Positions 25,854 to 34,078 of a stretch of 39,206 nt of DNA are shown piece after piece. Position 1 is the stretch's first letter. Each line of letters begins with the position of its first letter. The notes beneath the pieces were generated by a model, which was not told where the DNA came from, made no database searches, and worked only from the letters and a program-made list of their open reading frames with translations. Made by a program: the position numbers and the translations under genes. This stretch comes from a virus: positions 1-39,206 of IMG/VR virus record IMGVR_UViG_3300025093_001119, one strand, 5' to 3'.

Positions 25854-26626
25854 TGAACAAGATAGAATTAAAACAGCAAGACGCATATGAGTTCCTGCAG
25901 GAAATTCCAAACGATTCAATTGATCTTATTTTGACGGATCCTCCCTATGAGATATCTAAGCCGTCTGGGTTTATCGATAGCTTGACAAAGCCTGATGGAT
26001 CCCCCCAATCAGAGAGAACCTTAAGAAGGTTTGGGATTAGTCTGGATTTTGGTGAATGGGATAAGAATGAGCTAAATCTTCTTCCCTATATCCAAGAAAT
26101 GTATAGGATTCTCAGACCTTCTGGCACAATGATTATGTTTTATGATTTATGGAAGATCACCCCTCTCAAGAATATGATGGAAGCTTCGAAGTTTAAGCAG
26201 ATTCGATATATCGAGTGGGTCAAGACCAATCCCGTGCCGATCAATAGCAAGATTAATTATTTGACTAATTCTCGTGAAATTGCCCTAACAGGCGTTAAGA
26301 AGTCAAAGCCAACATTTCATAGCGAATACGATAACGGCATATATAGATATCCCATCTACCATGGTAAAGATAGGTTTCATCCTACACAAAAAAGCCTAAA
26401 GTTGTTCGAGGAATTAATCGAGAAACACAGCAATGAAAATGATACAGTATTGGATTGCTTTTTGGGTTCTGGTACCACAGCTGTCGCTGCGTTAAACACA
26501 AAAAGAAATTTTATTGGTTGTGAAATCGATGATGGTTATTATAATAAGATGGTAGAAAGGATAGAGGAGTATAAAAATGGAACGAACAAAAAGCAAGATT
26601 CCATTCGTAGGGCTTCACGCGCATAG
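25853..26626 (+). CDS. DNA methyltransferase, beta class (N6-A or N4-C)
   Basis: DPPY (29-32, in LILTDPPYEIS) is the catalytic motif IV of amino-methyltransferases. The SAM-binding motif DCFLGSGTTAV (201-211) comes after it, which defines the beta class. HPTQKS (176-181) also fits. The protein is 257 residues and methylates an exocyclic amino group of adenine or cytosine. The start overlaps the helicase stop. Its last ~16 codons run through the start of the Pol III gene, a 50-base overlap, suggesting the end was extended after insertion. A protective partner for a restriction activity, or a lone epigenetic enzyme, are both possible. Confidence 0.88.
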   Translation: MNKIELKQQDAYEFLQEIPNDSIDLILTDPPYEISKPSGFIDSLTKPDGSPQSERTLRRFGISLDFGEWDKNELNLLPYIQEMYRILRPSGTMIMFYDLWKITPLKNMMEASKFKQIRYIEWVKTNPVPINSKINYLTNSREIALTGVKKSKPTFHSEYDNGIYRYPIYHGKDRFHPTQKSLKLFEELIEKHSNENDTVLDCFLGSGTTAVAALNTKRNFIGCEIDDGYYNKMVERIEEYKNGTNKKQDSIRRASRA

Positions 26627-29600
26627 CGTTGTAGGCTCTCCGTTTGATGGATTTGGTTACCCGCAAGATCATATGGATTTTGCATACGAGAATGGCTGTG
26701 ACGCACTAGCGCTCACGGATCACGGCAATATGAACGGCACTTCTTATCAAGTGCTTCACGCCAAGAAGATGAAGGCAGAGGGCAAAGAGTTCAAGCCAAT
26801 TTTTGGCGTTGAGGCTTATTTTGTGCCTTCTATCGCAGATTGGAAGGAAGCTTACGAAGAAGCAAAGACAGACAAGAAGTCTGCTAAGAAACTTGAGAAA
26901 GACGATGGCAGAATGGTTACAGAAGACGAGGGTGCTTCAAAGCAGAAAAGCGACATTATTAAAGAGCGCCGTCACTTGGTTTTGTTGGCGCAGAACCAAA
27001 CAGGCTTAAACAATATCTTTAAGATTGTATCTGAGACACATCAAGGCGACAACTTCTATCGTTACCCTCGCGTTGATTATGATTTACTGGAGAAATACAA
27101 TGAAGGGATTATCGCTTCGTCTGCTTGTTTGGGCGGCGTTTACGCTGGTAATTTTTGGGCTAATCGTGATAACGGACCTGATGCTGTACTAGAGGCAATG
27201 CGCGAGACTACTCGGCGTATGCAAAATATCTTGGGTGATCGCTGGTATGGAGAGCTTCAGTGGAATAATGTACCAGAGCAACACGAGCTAAATCAGTACA
27301 TAATCCAGCTTCACGAAGAGACTGGACTGGAGCTTATTTCAACTGCAGACAGCCACTACCCTAATCCCGCGGCAATGAGGGACCGTGAGCTTTATAAGCG
27401 CCTAGGATATCTCAATCGTCCTAAAAAACCAGACTGGCTTACTTCAGAGTTGCCGATTGATGCTGATGAGCTTGGGATGGATCTCTATCCAAAGAATGGC
27501 GATCAGATGTGGGAAGACTACAAAAAGTATTCCGAAGAATGCCAGGAGGTCTATGACGATGATGTGATTTATGATTCAATCGTAAAAACACACTACATCG
27601 CAAACGAGCGCATTGAAGACTTTATGCCGGATGATACTGTTCGTCTACCTAACTTTGTTGTACCGGAAGGTGCCACAGCTGACGAGGCACTCCTTAAGAC
27701 AGCAATTGCTGGTCTTCGCGAGATGAGTCTTGAAAACGACGAAGAATACACAGAACGTCTTCGTCACGAACTGAATGTTATTGTTGACCGAGGCTTCTCC
27801 AAATACTTCCTAACAATGAAAGCAATTTCTGACAAAGCAAACGATAATATGCTTTCAGGTCCGGGACGTGGATCAGCAGCTGGTTCTCTTGTAGCTTATG
27901 TCTTGGGAATTACGCAAATTGATCCTATCAAGTATGGTCTTCTGTTTAGTCGTTTCTTACGCTCTGATGCGACTGACTATCCAGATATTGACTATGACGT
28001 CAGTGATGCGTTTGGTCTCAAAGAGATCTTGGCTGAAGAGTGGGGCGAGACCAATGTTGTGCCGATTTCAAACTACAATACACTACAGCTTAAGTCTTTG
28101 ATTAAAGACATTTCAAAATTTTATGAGGTGCCTTTCGCAGAGGTGAACGTTGTAACCGGTCGTATGGTCAAAGAGGCAACTCCAAAAGCAAAAGCAGCAA
28201 AAGGAATCAAAGCTGGTCTTTACATTCCGGATTTTGAAGAGCTTATGCTTTACTCTGATTCACTACAGGATTTCTTGTTCAAATATCCACACATTAAAAC
28301 TCACATTGAGGCTTTGTATGGACAGGTGCGCTCTGTGAGTCGTCACGCAGGTGGTGTTGTGATTGGAGAGGATCTAGACAAGCATATGCCACTTATCAAT
28401 CGTGGTGGTGTAATCCAAACACCTTGGTCTGAAGGGCAGAACGTGCGCCATCTAGAGCCACTTGGGTTCATCAAGTTTGATCTGCTGGGTTTGTCAACGT
28501 TGGCTATGATTGAGTCTTGTGTTGGGCACATCCTGCGACGTCACAAAGGTATTGAGAATCCAACTTACCAAGACGTTAAAGAATATTACAACACTTACTT
28601 ACACCCTGACAAAATTGATCTAGATGATAAACAAGTCTATAAGAACATCTTTCACGATGGCAAGTTTGTTGGAGTGTTCCAATTTACAAATGAAGGTGCG
28701 CAAAGATTCTGTAAGTCCGCGAAACCAAACAGTATTATTGATATTTCTGCTATTACTTCAATTTACCGCCCTGGTCCATTGAGCGCAGGTGTTGACCGGT
28801 CTTACACGAAAGCAAAGCAAAATCCTTCCGAGGTTGAGTATGTGAATGACCTTGTAAAGGATGTTACTGAAGAGACAGCTGGTTTCCTGATTTTCCAGGA
28901 ACAAATTGCTTTGCTGGCACACAAGCTTGGCAAAGACTTCAGCCTAGACGAAGGCAACAAGCTTCGCAAGCTTCTTACAAAGAAGGGCACAGGTTCAGTT
29001 GCGAAGGAGAAAGCAAAGCTGGAAAAGAAGTTCCTTGATGGCTGTGTAGAAAAGAATGTTGACTTGACAACAGCGAAACAGCTTTGGAGAAACTTTGAAT
29101 ACTTCTCTGGCTATGGTTTCAACAAGTCACACGCAGTTTCATATTCGGTTCTGTCATATCAGTGTGCATGGCTTCTCAACTACTATCCAGAGTGCTGGGT
29201 GGCAGCTTTCTTAGACAAAGAGCCAGAGTCTCGCAAAGAAGTTGCGATCTCATTGGCAAAGCAGTATGGTTTTGATGTAACTGATATTGACGTTAATACG
29301 TCAGCTGGTACGCACTGGGAAATCAGCGAAGATGGACAGACTCTCATTCAGCCCCTAAGTTCTATCAAGGGCCTGGGTGATGCCGCAATCAAGCAGATTA
29401 TTGATAATCGTCCATTTAAGAACGCTGAAGATCTCCTCTTCAAAGAGGGTGTGGTCTATTCCAAACTGAACAAGAAGGCACTAGATGTATTGTGTCGTTC
29501 AGGTGCCCTAGATGATATAGTGGATGAGTCTTTTACAGGGATGAAACATTTTTGGATGTCTTGTATCCAGAATCGCCCGAAGAATAAAAAGAAGATGCTG

Positions 29601-30011
29601 GAGAATATCCAAGAGTGGTATGATGAGGGCGAGTTCTCTCGCGAGGAAAAGATTGAAAACATTTCAAACCTGACCGGAATTTTTCCCTTTGATATTGTCC
29701 TATCAAGAGATGTTCGCTCTGCTATTCAAAGATATGAAGTTCCAGCGCTAGGCGATTGGGATCCCGAGCTTCAAGCAGCCTGGTTTATTCCGCGAGAGAA
29801 GATTGCGAAGAAGACAAAGAATGGAAAACCTTACTGGATTTTAAAAGTTATTGACAATACTTCAACGGTGAATACTATTAGAGTCTGGGGAGTTGATTCA
29901 AGTAGAGATATATTACATCTCAATCGTCCCTACGGTGCTAAACTACAGTACAGCGAAGATTGGGGATTTAGTTTGAGATTAAATAAGAGTCCTTTAATAT
30001 TATTGGGTTGA
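26577..30011 (+). CDS. dnaE: DNA polymerase III alpha subunit (DnaE-type)
   Basis: At 1144 residues this is a near full-length DnaE. An N-terminal PHP domain starts FVGLHAHS (H14, H16) with LTDHGN and SACLGG further on. The palm has GPGRGSAAGS (428-437), PDIDYD (469-474) and IKFDLLGLSTLAM with D635, matching the three catalytic aspartates of Pol III. LSSIKGLGDAA near the C-terminus is the tandem helix-hairpin DNA-binding motif. It is the likely main replicase. The start has AGGAG seven bases upstream, even though it lies inside the methyltransferase gene. Codon use is less AT-rich than in the cassette upstream. The PHP histidines suggest possible metal-dependent activity. Confidence 0.95.
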   Translation: MERTKSKIPFVGLHAHSVVGSPFDGFGYPQDHMDFAYENGCDALALTDHGNMNGTSYQVLHAKKMKAEGKEFKPIFGVEAYFVPSIADWKEAYEEAKTDKKSAKKLEKDDGRMVTEDEGASKQKSDIIKERRHLVLLAQNQTGLNNIFKIVSETHQGDNFYRYPRVDYDLLEKYNEGIIASSACLGGVYAGNFWANRDNGPDAVLEAMRETTRRMQNILGDRWYGELQWNNVPEQHELNQYIIQLHEETGLELISTADSHYPNPAAMRDRELYKRLGYLNRPKKPDWLTSELPIDADELGMDLYPKNGDQMWEDYKKYSEECQEVYDDDVIYDSIVKTHYIANERIEDFMPDDTVRLPNFVVPEGATADEALLKTAIAGLREMSLENDEEYTERLRHELNVIVDRGFSKYFLTMKAISDKANDNMLSGPGRGSAAGSLVAYVLGITQIDPIKYGLLFSRFLRSDATDYPDIDYDVSDAFGLKEILAEEWGETNVVPISNYNTLQLKSLIKDISKFYEVPFAEVNVVTGRMVKEATPKAKAAKGIKAGLYIPDFEELMLYSDSLQDFLFKYPHIKTHIEALYGQVRSVSRHAGGVVIGEDLDKHMPLINRGGVIQTPWSEGQNVRHLEPLGFIKFDLLGLSTLAMIESCVGHILRRHKGIENPTYQDVKEYYNTYLHPDKIDLDDKQVYKNIFHDGKFVGVFQFTNEGAQRFCKSAKPNSIIDISAITSIYRPGPLSAGVDRSYTKAKQNPSEVEYVNDLVKDVTEETAGFLIFQEQIALLAHKLGKDFSLDEGNKLRKLLTKKGTGSVAKEKAKLEKKFLDGCVEKNVDLTTAKQLWRNFEYFSGYGFNKSHAVSYSVLSYQCAWLLNYYPECWVAAFLDKEPESRKEVAISLAKQYGFDVTDIDVNTSAGTHWEISEDGQTLIQPLSSIKGLGDAAIKQIIDNRPFKNAEDLLFKEGVVYSKLNKKALDVLCRSGALDDIVDESFTGMKHFWMSCIQNRPKNKKKMLENIQEWYDEGEFSREEKIENISNLTGIFPFDIVLSRDVRSAIQRYEVPALGDWDPELQAAWFIPREKIAKKTKNGKPYWILKVIDNTSTVNTIRVWGVDSSRDILHLNRPYGAKLQYSEDWGFSLRLNKSPLILLG

Positions 30012-30034
30012 CAAACGAACAGGAGTTTGATATT

Positions 30035-30301
30035 ATGAGTGGAGCAAAAAGAAAAATACAACGAGCCAAAAAGAAAAGAGCCGAGAAAGAAATAAAAGAA
30101 AAGATGTTTATGTTTGATAAACTTGGCGATTCTTGTATGACTTGTGACAAGCCTTTTGATAAAAAAGATAGAGAACAAGTTCAAAAATGGAACGTTGTAG
30201 TTCGGAGAAAAGAAAAGAAAGTTAATTTGTACTGTCCTGAATGCTGGACAAAAGCACAAGACATCATTGAAGAATTCACAAGGAGACAAAATGATAATTG
30301 A
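30035..30301 (+). CDS. Small zinc-ribbon-like protein
   Basis: The protein is 88 residues from the ATG at 30035, chosen because AGGAG (30021-30025) lies nine bases upstream. Its first 25 residues are very basic and helical. Four cysteines form two CxxC pairs, C34/C37 and C67/C70, consistent with one zinc site. The 29-residue span between pairs and the basic N-terminus suggest nucleic acid binding. It sits between the polymerase and dUTPase genes, overlapping the latter by 11 bases. No family recognised. Confidence 0.65.
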   Translation: MSGAKRKIQRAKKKRAEKEIKEKMFMFDKLGDSCMTCDKPFDKKDREQVQKWNVVVRRKEKKVNLYCPECWTKAQDIIEEFTRRQNDN

Positions 30302-30815
30302 GTACGCAACAACAGAATTTGGAGTTAAGCAGCCTACGAGGAGCAACCCCTCTGATGCCGGGTTGGATATTTACGCTAACCTAAAGGAAAAAGTAACACT
30401 AGAGCCAGGACAAAACAAAATGATCCCCACGGGGCTAAAGTTTGGAATTCCACACGGCTATATGTTACAAGTCTGTAACAGATCTAGTATGGGAGCCAAG
30501 CGTTCTTTAGTTGTCGGAGCACACGTTATTGACTCTGGTTATGAGGGCGAAGTGTTCATTGACCTTCATAATATTGGCTCTGAACAGCAAACTATTAGTA
30601 CTGGCGATAAGATCGCCCAACTAGTCTTGGTGCCAGTTGTACACTTTAGACCACAGAAGACGAATCCACTTAGCTTATATCACGGGCAAGGATTAACAAT
30701 TAGTGAGCGAGGTGACGGTGCGCTGGGAAGTACAGATAATCACAAAGATGGAAAATTTGAAACCAGTCTAAAGGTACAGAATCCGCTAAATGATGTCATC
30801 GGGGGCGGCTTCTAA
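30291..30815 (+). CDS. dut: dUTPase
   Basis: All five trimeric dUTPase motifs are seen: SDAGLDIYA (1), CNRSSMGAKRSLVVG (2), VIDSGYEGEVFIDL (3), GDKIAQLVLVPV (4) and ERGDGALGST (5, where RGSGGFGST is typical). Changes in motif 5 (D for S, A for G, L for F) are mild. The start at 30291 has AGGAG at 30281-30285. It is 174 residues, with about 25 extra C-terminal residues after motif 5. It hydrolyses dUTP to dUMP, protecting DNA from uracil and feeding ThyX. The stop overlaps the DUF3310 gene (TAATG). Confidence 0.95.
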   Translation: MIIEYATTEFGVKQPTRSNPSDAGLDIYANLKEKVTLEPGQNKMIPTGLKFGIPHGYMLQVCNRSSMGAKRSLVVGAHVIDSGYEGEVFIDLHNIGSEQQTISTGDKIAQLVLVPVVHFRPQKTNPLSLYHGQGLTISERGDGALGSTDNHKDGKFETSLKVQNPLNDVIGGGF

Positions 30816-31108
30816 TGAAGATTAACAAAGAGGAGTGGCGTCAAATGATGGGGCTAGCTGATGCGGACGAAAGAGGTCTGCGTGGACTAGCAAAACGAGA
30901 AGTTAACTTAGTTGATCATCCCGCACATTATAACACGGGAAAATTAGAAGTAATTGATATTATTGAAGACTGGAAGCTAGATTTCCACTGTGGAAATGCT
31001 GTTAAGTACATTGGTCGACACAAGCACAAGGGAAATCCAAAAGAAGATATTGAGAAAGCAATCTGGTATTTGCAGAGATATTTGGAGACCTTGGATGACA
31101 ACGCTTGA
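30815..31108 (+). CDS. DUF3310 family protein
   Basis: The 97-residue protein contains VDHPAHYNTGKLEVIDIIEDW and the following GNAVKYIGRHKHKGNPKEDIEKAIWYLQ, the full core of the DUF3310 family common in phages. The family is sometimes labelled a nucleotide kinase, but its role is not settled. Its start is coupled to the dUTPase stop, and it overlaps the Smr-like gene by 14 bases, so the three are likely expressed together in nucleotide metabolism. Confidence 0.85.
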   Translation: MKINKEEWRQMMGLADADERGLRGLAKREVNLVDHPAHYNTGKLEVIDIIEDWKLDFHCGNAVKYIGRHKHKGNPKEDIEKAIWYLQRYLETLDDNA

Positions 31109-31337
31109 TTTACACGATATAAGGCACAGCAAAGTAGAAGAAAAACTAATGAAGTTCATTAATCATCGTCTACCTCTTGATGTGCCTTTCAAAGTTATAA
31201 CAGGACAATCAAAGTATATGCACGATCTTGTAGTGCAGATTCTGCAGAAAAATGGACTTTATTGGAGATTTGAGAGTTATCATAACACTGGCGCGCTAGT
31301 GATTATGGACGTAGAGACACCGGGTTACAGACAATGA
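31095..31337 (+). CDS. Stand-alone Smr-like domain protein
   Basis: The 80-residue protein begins MTTLDLHDIRHSKVEEKLMKF, with the LDLH motif that opens Smr domains, then VITGQSKYMHDLV (the H-G-x-G region of Smr is TGQS here) and a final NTGALVIMD strand. GGAG is seven bases before the ATG. Smr domains in MutS2 and SmrB cut DNA or RNA; SmrB cleaves mRNA at collided ribosomes. This one consists of nothing else. Loss of the conserved HGKG loop means catalysis is not assured. It overlaps the next gene by ATGA. Confidence 0.65.
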   Translation: MTTLDLHDIRHSKVEEKLMKFINHRLPLDVPFKVITGQSKYMHDLVVQILQKNGLYWRFESYHNTGALVIMDVETPGYRQ

Positions 31338-31801
31338 AAGAATGGTTTACGGGCAGTGGAGACAGAATCTCATTTGACGAGATATTAGAAATCATAACAA
31401 AGCACTCATTAGGCGAGGGTACTGTATATATTGGATCAGACAGCATGCTACAAAAGGAGCATTGCATATTGTGTACAGCCATATGTCTACTCGGAGATAC
31501 AGAGCAAAGTAACAGATACTTTGTGAGAAGAACCAAGCAGGATGCAAAAGAATTTAAAACACTTTTACAGAGAATTACAGCCGAGGTTCAGAACTCCATT
31601 GATATGGGTCTAAAGTTACTAGAGTATTGTCCAACAGTTAAAATAGAATTACATCTAGATGTAAGTAACTCGAACAAGGAATCAAAAACAAGCAAATTTG
31701 CCGATATGTTAATCGGCTATGCTAAAGGTAGCGGGTTTGATTGTAAGATTAAACCAGAAGCATTCGCGGCATACTGTGTCGCAGATAAACACTCAAAATA
31801 G
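31334..31801 (+). CDS. RNase H-fold protein, YkuK/DUF458-like
   Basis: This 155-residue protein opens a strand with YIGSDSML (acidic residue of an RNase H-like first strand), has ELHLDVS in a middle strand, and ends with the conserved IKPEAFAAYCVADKHSK. These features match the DUF458/YkuK family, which has an RNase H-like fold. A nuclease role is possible but is not demonstrated for the family. It starts within the Smr gene stop (ATGA). A second small nucleic acid enzyme beside Smr and dUTPase suggests a processing or salvage cluster. Confidence 0.7.
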   Translation: MKEWFTGSGDRISFDEILEIITKHSLGEGTVYIGSDSMLQKEHCILCTAICLLGDTEQSNRYFVRRTKQDAKEFKTLLQRITAEVQNSIDMGLKLLEYCPTVKIELHLDVSNSNKESKTSKFADMLIGYAKGSGFDCKIKPEAFAAYCVADKHSK

Positions 31802-31809
31802 GAGAAAAA

Positions 31810-32832
31810 GTGAAAGAGACAGTTTCATATGATGATGTTTTGCTCGTACCGAAGTACAGCGAGATAGAGAGCAGAAGCCAGATAGATATAGGCAGCAACC
31901 TAGACGATAATATAAGATTAGACTTGCCAGTGATTTCAAGTCCTATGGACACGGTTACTGAAGAAAAGATGGCTTTGACAATGCACGAGTTTGGTGGCTT
32001 GGGTCTAATACACAGATACAACTCAATTGAAGACCAAGTTGCCCACGCAGCGCTAGCCTGCTTTGAGAACGACGATGCGAATGTTGGAGCAGCAATCGGA
32101 ATGACCGGTGATTTTGAAGAGCGCGCCCTAGCTTTACGTTCTGTAGGAATCAAGGTATTGTGTGTTGATGTTGCTCACGGTCATCACATTATGATGGAAA
32201 GGTGCCTCAAAACACTTAAGGATCGCTTTGGTGATGAGATCCATATTATGGCTGGCAATGTAGCCACACTAGAAGGCTTTGATGCCTTGGCTTCCTGGGG
32301 AGCAGATTCAATTCGTGTCGGCATCGGAGGCGGTTCTATTTGCTCTACACGTCTAATCTCTGGTCACGGTGTGCCTACCTTAGCTAGTGTTATTGATTGT
32401 GCAAAAAGCAGTTATGATGTGAAAATTATTGCTGACGGAGGCATTAAGACTTCCGGCGATATAGTTAAGTCATTGGCTGCTGGAGCTGACTTTGTTATGG
32501 TAGGGTCTTTGCTAGCGGGTACGGAGGAAACACCGGGTGAAGTATACCAAAACAACTCAGGGAAAAAATACAAAGTCTACAGAGGAATGGCGTCCGCTGA
32601 TGCGCAAAATAACTGGCGAGGCAAAACGTCAACTCCTGAAGGAATATCAACTACCGTTCCGTTTGGGGGCAGTGCTAAAGATGTCCTCAAAAATCTTGCT
32701 GGTGGTATTCGCAGTGGCTTTTCTTACACAGGTGTACGCAGCCTGCGAGAACTTCAATCCAAAGCAACTTTTGTCAGACAGACAACAGCAGGTCAGTCAG
32801 AAAGTTTCACCCATATCTTGAGGAGGAACTAA
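31810..32832 (+). CDS. IMP dehydrogenase / GMP reductase family enzyme
   Basis: This 340-residue TIM-barrel enzyme has [13 protein letters not shown] near the start, the phosphate loop [11 protein letters not shown], and the catalytic loop [11 protein letters not shown] with C178. No CBS domains are present. YRGMAS and the [14 protein letters not shown] flap fit IMP dehydrogenase, while [10 protein letters not shown] is more like GMP reductase, so the direction (IMP to XMP, or GMP to IMP) is unresolved. GGGS replaces the usual GPGS. It starts with GTG, supported by AGGAG just upstream. It would tune the guanine nucleotide supply for phage DNA. Confidence 0.85.
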   Translation: MKETVSYDDVLLVPKYSEIESRSQIDIGSNLDDNIRLDLPVISSPMDTVTEEKMALTMHEFGGLGLIHRYNSIEDQVAHAALACFENDDANVGAAIGMTGDFEERALALRSVGIKVLCVDVAHGHHIMMERCLKTLKDRFGDEIHIMAGNVATLEGFDALASWGADSIRVGIGGGSICSTRLISGHGVPTLASVIDCAKSSYDVKIIADGGIKTSGDIVKSLAAGADFVMVGSLLAGTEETPGEVYQNNSGKKYKVYRGMASADAQNNWRGKTSTPEGISTTVPFGGSAKDVLKNLAGGIRSGFSYTGVRSLRELQSKATFVRQTTAGQSESFTHILRRN

Positions 32833-33176
32833 TGCCGAAAGATCCTAATCTGCCTGATCCAAACGACAGAAAGAAGATGATGTTTTGGGAATCTCCAAAG
32901 CGTCAAGCTGATCTTCGCGTGAGGTTACAGTATGACGGCTTTACCCAGTCTCATTTCTTTCGCGCCATAATAACAGGATATCTTGAAAAAGATGAGAACT
33001 TGCTAAAGTATCTAGATGGTTATAAAGCCAAACATCAATCTCAAGGTGCCACCAAAAGAAATCACATTAAGAAGAACATTTTAATGGGCGAAGAGACAGA
33101 AAATAAATTTGCTTTAAACAATAATGAGATAGAAGATATTTTTGATATTATCGCAGAGGAGTTTCCAGAACTATGA
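32832..33176 (+). CDS. Small protein, possible ribbon-helix-helix DNA binder
   Basis: The 114-residue protein contains DLRVRLQYDGFTQSHFFRAIITGYLEKDENLL, which has the strand, turn, helix, turn, helix order of ribbon-helix-helix DNA binders. The N-terminal ~20 residues are Pro/Asp/Lys-rich, and the C-terminus is acidic. It overlaps the IMPDH-like gene stop by one base and the sigma-like gene start by four. A transcription role would fit the neighbouring gene. The fold call is by pattern only. Confidence 0.5.
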   Translation: MPKDPNLPDPNDRKKMMFWESPKRQADLRVRLQYDGFTQSHFFRAIITGYLEKDENLLKYLDGYKAKHQSQGATKRNHIKKNILMGEETENKFALNNNEIEDIFDIIAEEFPEL

Positions 33177-33418
33177 AATGTATTACAAAAGTTAGACAAA
33201 GCAAGACACCATGCCAAAAAGAAGATTGTAGAAAATGGATTAAATATCCAAAAGATCTAAATTGTATTTTGGAAGCTATTGAAAAAAATAATGGCGCCCC
33301 CTTAACTTTGCGCGAGACAGCAGAAAGATTAGGAATTAGTTTTGTTCGCGTTAAGCAGATAGAGTCCCGAGCCATTACAAGATTACAAAAGAAAAAACTA
33401 GAACAGCTAAATGATTAA
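33173..33418 (+). CDS. Sigma-70 region 4-like mini protein
   Basis: Residues ~44-75 (LTLRETAERLGISFVRVKQIESRAITRLQ) match region 4 helix-turn-helix of sigma-70 factors, including the VRVKQIE recognition helix. The N-terminal part has four cysteines (C3, C14, C19, C30) that could hold zinc. At 81 residues it has no region 2 and so cannot melt promoters alone. It might guide host RNA polymerase or a separate phage factor to late promoters, as small phage sigma-like proteins do. It ends the gene run before an 80-base gap. Confidence 0.75.
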   Translation: MKCITKVRQSKTPCQKEDCRKWIKYPKDLNCILEAIEKNNGAPLTLRETAERLGISFVRVKQIESRAITRLQKKKLEQLND

Positions 33419-33498
33419 ATAAAAAGAGCTTTTAGAAGTTTTAGGACTATTTATTTTTGAATAATATTTATTTCTTTCACATACCTGGAGATTTTTAA

Positions 33499-34014
33499 AT
33501 GAAGAATAAAAACCTTTTGACCGAATCAGAAATTCGTAAATTTATGAAATTTGCTAATATTGAAACTCTTACCGAAAGCTTCATCGAGAATAATGCCTCT
33601 TTAGAAGAGGGAGCATATGGTGATGAAGCTATGGATGAGACTGTGACAGAAGAGGCAGTAGAAGAAACTGTGACAGAGGAAGTCCTCTCCGAAGAGGAGG
33701 TCGACGTCAAAGACTTGGTTACTGCGCTTATGGATGTCATTGAAGACAAGACTGGAGTCCAGGTTAGTGTTGAAGATGCAGCAGTAGAGCCCGGCGAAGA
33801 GATGCCTGTGGATGACGAAGAGATGCCTGGTGAGCCTGGTGAGCCTGGTGAAATGGATATGGGTGACGAAGAGATGCCTAGCCTAGAGCCAGACGCCGCC
33901 GATGATGATATGGCACCTGCCCCTTCCGACGAAGAGGAAGATCTTATGTCAGAGATGGTTAACAAAATTACGAGTCGCGTCGCTGCTCGCCTTTTGAAAG
34001 AAAATAAAAAATAA
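33499..34014 (+). CDS. Acidic virion- or scaffold-like protein
   Basis: The protein is 171 residues and extremely acidic. It starts with a short helix, NLLTESEIRKFMKFANI, then a Glu-rich region with repeated EE(T/A)VTEE units, a helical segment (~72-95), a Gly/Pro/Glu/Met-rich stretch with three EEMP units, and a C-terminal helix ending SRVAARLLKENKK. Such acidic, repeat-rich proteins are often capsid scaffolds or internal head proteins, and a protease-like ClpP gene lies nearby. That is a context argument; no family was recognised. A ribosome site TGGAG precedes the ATG. A strong terminator follows. Confidence 0.5.
   Translation: MKNKNLLTESEIRKFMKFANIETLTESFIENNASLEEGAYGDEAMDETVTEEAVEETVTEEVLSEEEVDVKDLVTALMDVIEDKTGVQVSVEDAAVEPGEEMPVDDEEMPGEPGEPGEMDMGDEEMPSLEPDAADDDMAPAPSDEEEDLMSEMVNKITSRVAARLLKENKK
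33829..33854 (+). repeat. Short tandem repeat in the acidic gene
   Basis: The nine-base unit GGTGAGCCT is repeated from 33829, in frame, giving GEPGEPGE in the protein. It can change in number by slippage without breaking the frame. Confidence 0.6.
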
Positions 34015-34038
34015 TTAAATATTAATTTAATAATCCAA

Positions 34039-34066
34039 AAGGCAAGGAATTTCCTTGCCTTTTTTT
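34039..34066 (+). terminator. Strong rho-independent terminator
   Basis: AAGGCAAGG (34039-34047) and CCTTGCCTT (34053-34061) form a perfect 9-bp stem with a short AT-rich loop, followed by a run of seven T (34060-34066). It ends the transcript of the acidic gene. Any reader of the next gene must come from read-through or an unseen start. Confidence 0.9.
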
Positions 34067-34078
34067 ATTGGAGGAATA

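Noticed and set aside
29930-30346. 138-codon minus-strand hydrophobic frame
   Set aside because: Shadow over the end of dnaE and the zinc protein; Phe/Leu-rich because the plus strand is Lys-rich.
31749-32153. 134-codon minus-strand frame
   Set aside because: Shadow of the RNase H-fold and IMPDH/GMPR genes with no support of its own.
33448-33473. Two TATTTATTT copies 17 bases apart before the acidic gene, as a late promoter
   Set aside because: Similar strings occur by chance in other AT-rich gaps and they do not match T4 TATAAATA.
33495-33965. 156-codon minus-strand Ser/Gly-rich frame
   Set aside because: It is the complement of the acidic repeat gene; Ser-rich composition comes from complementing Glu codons.
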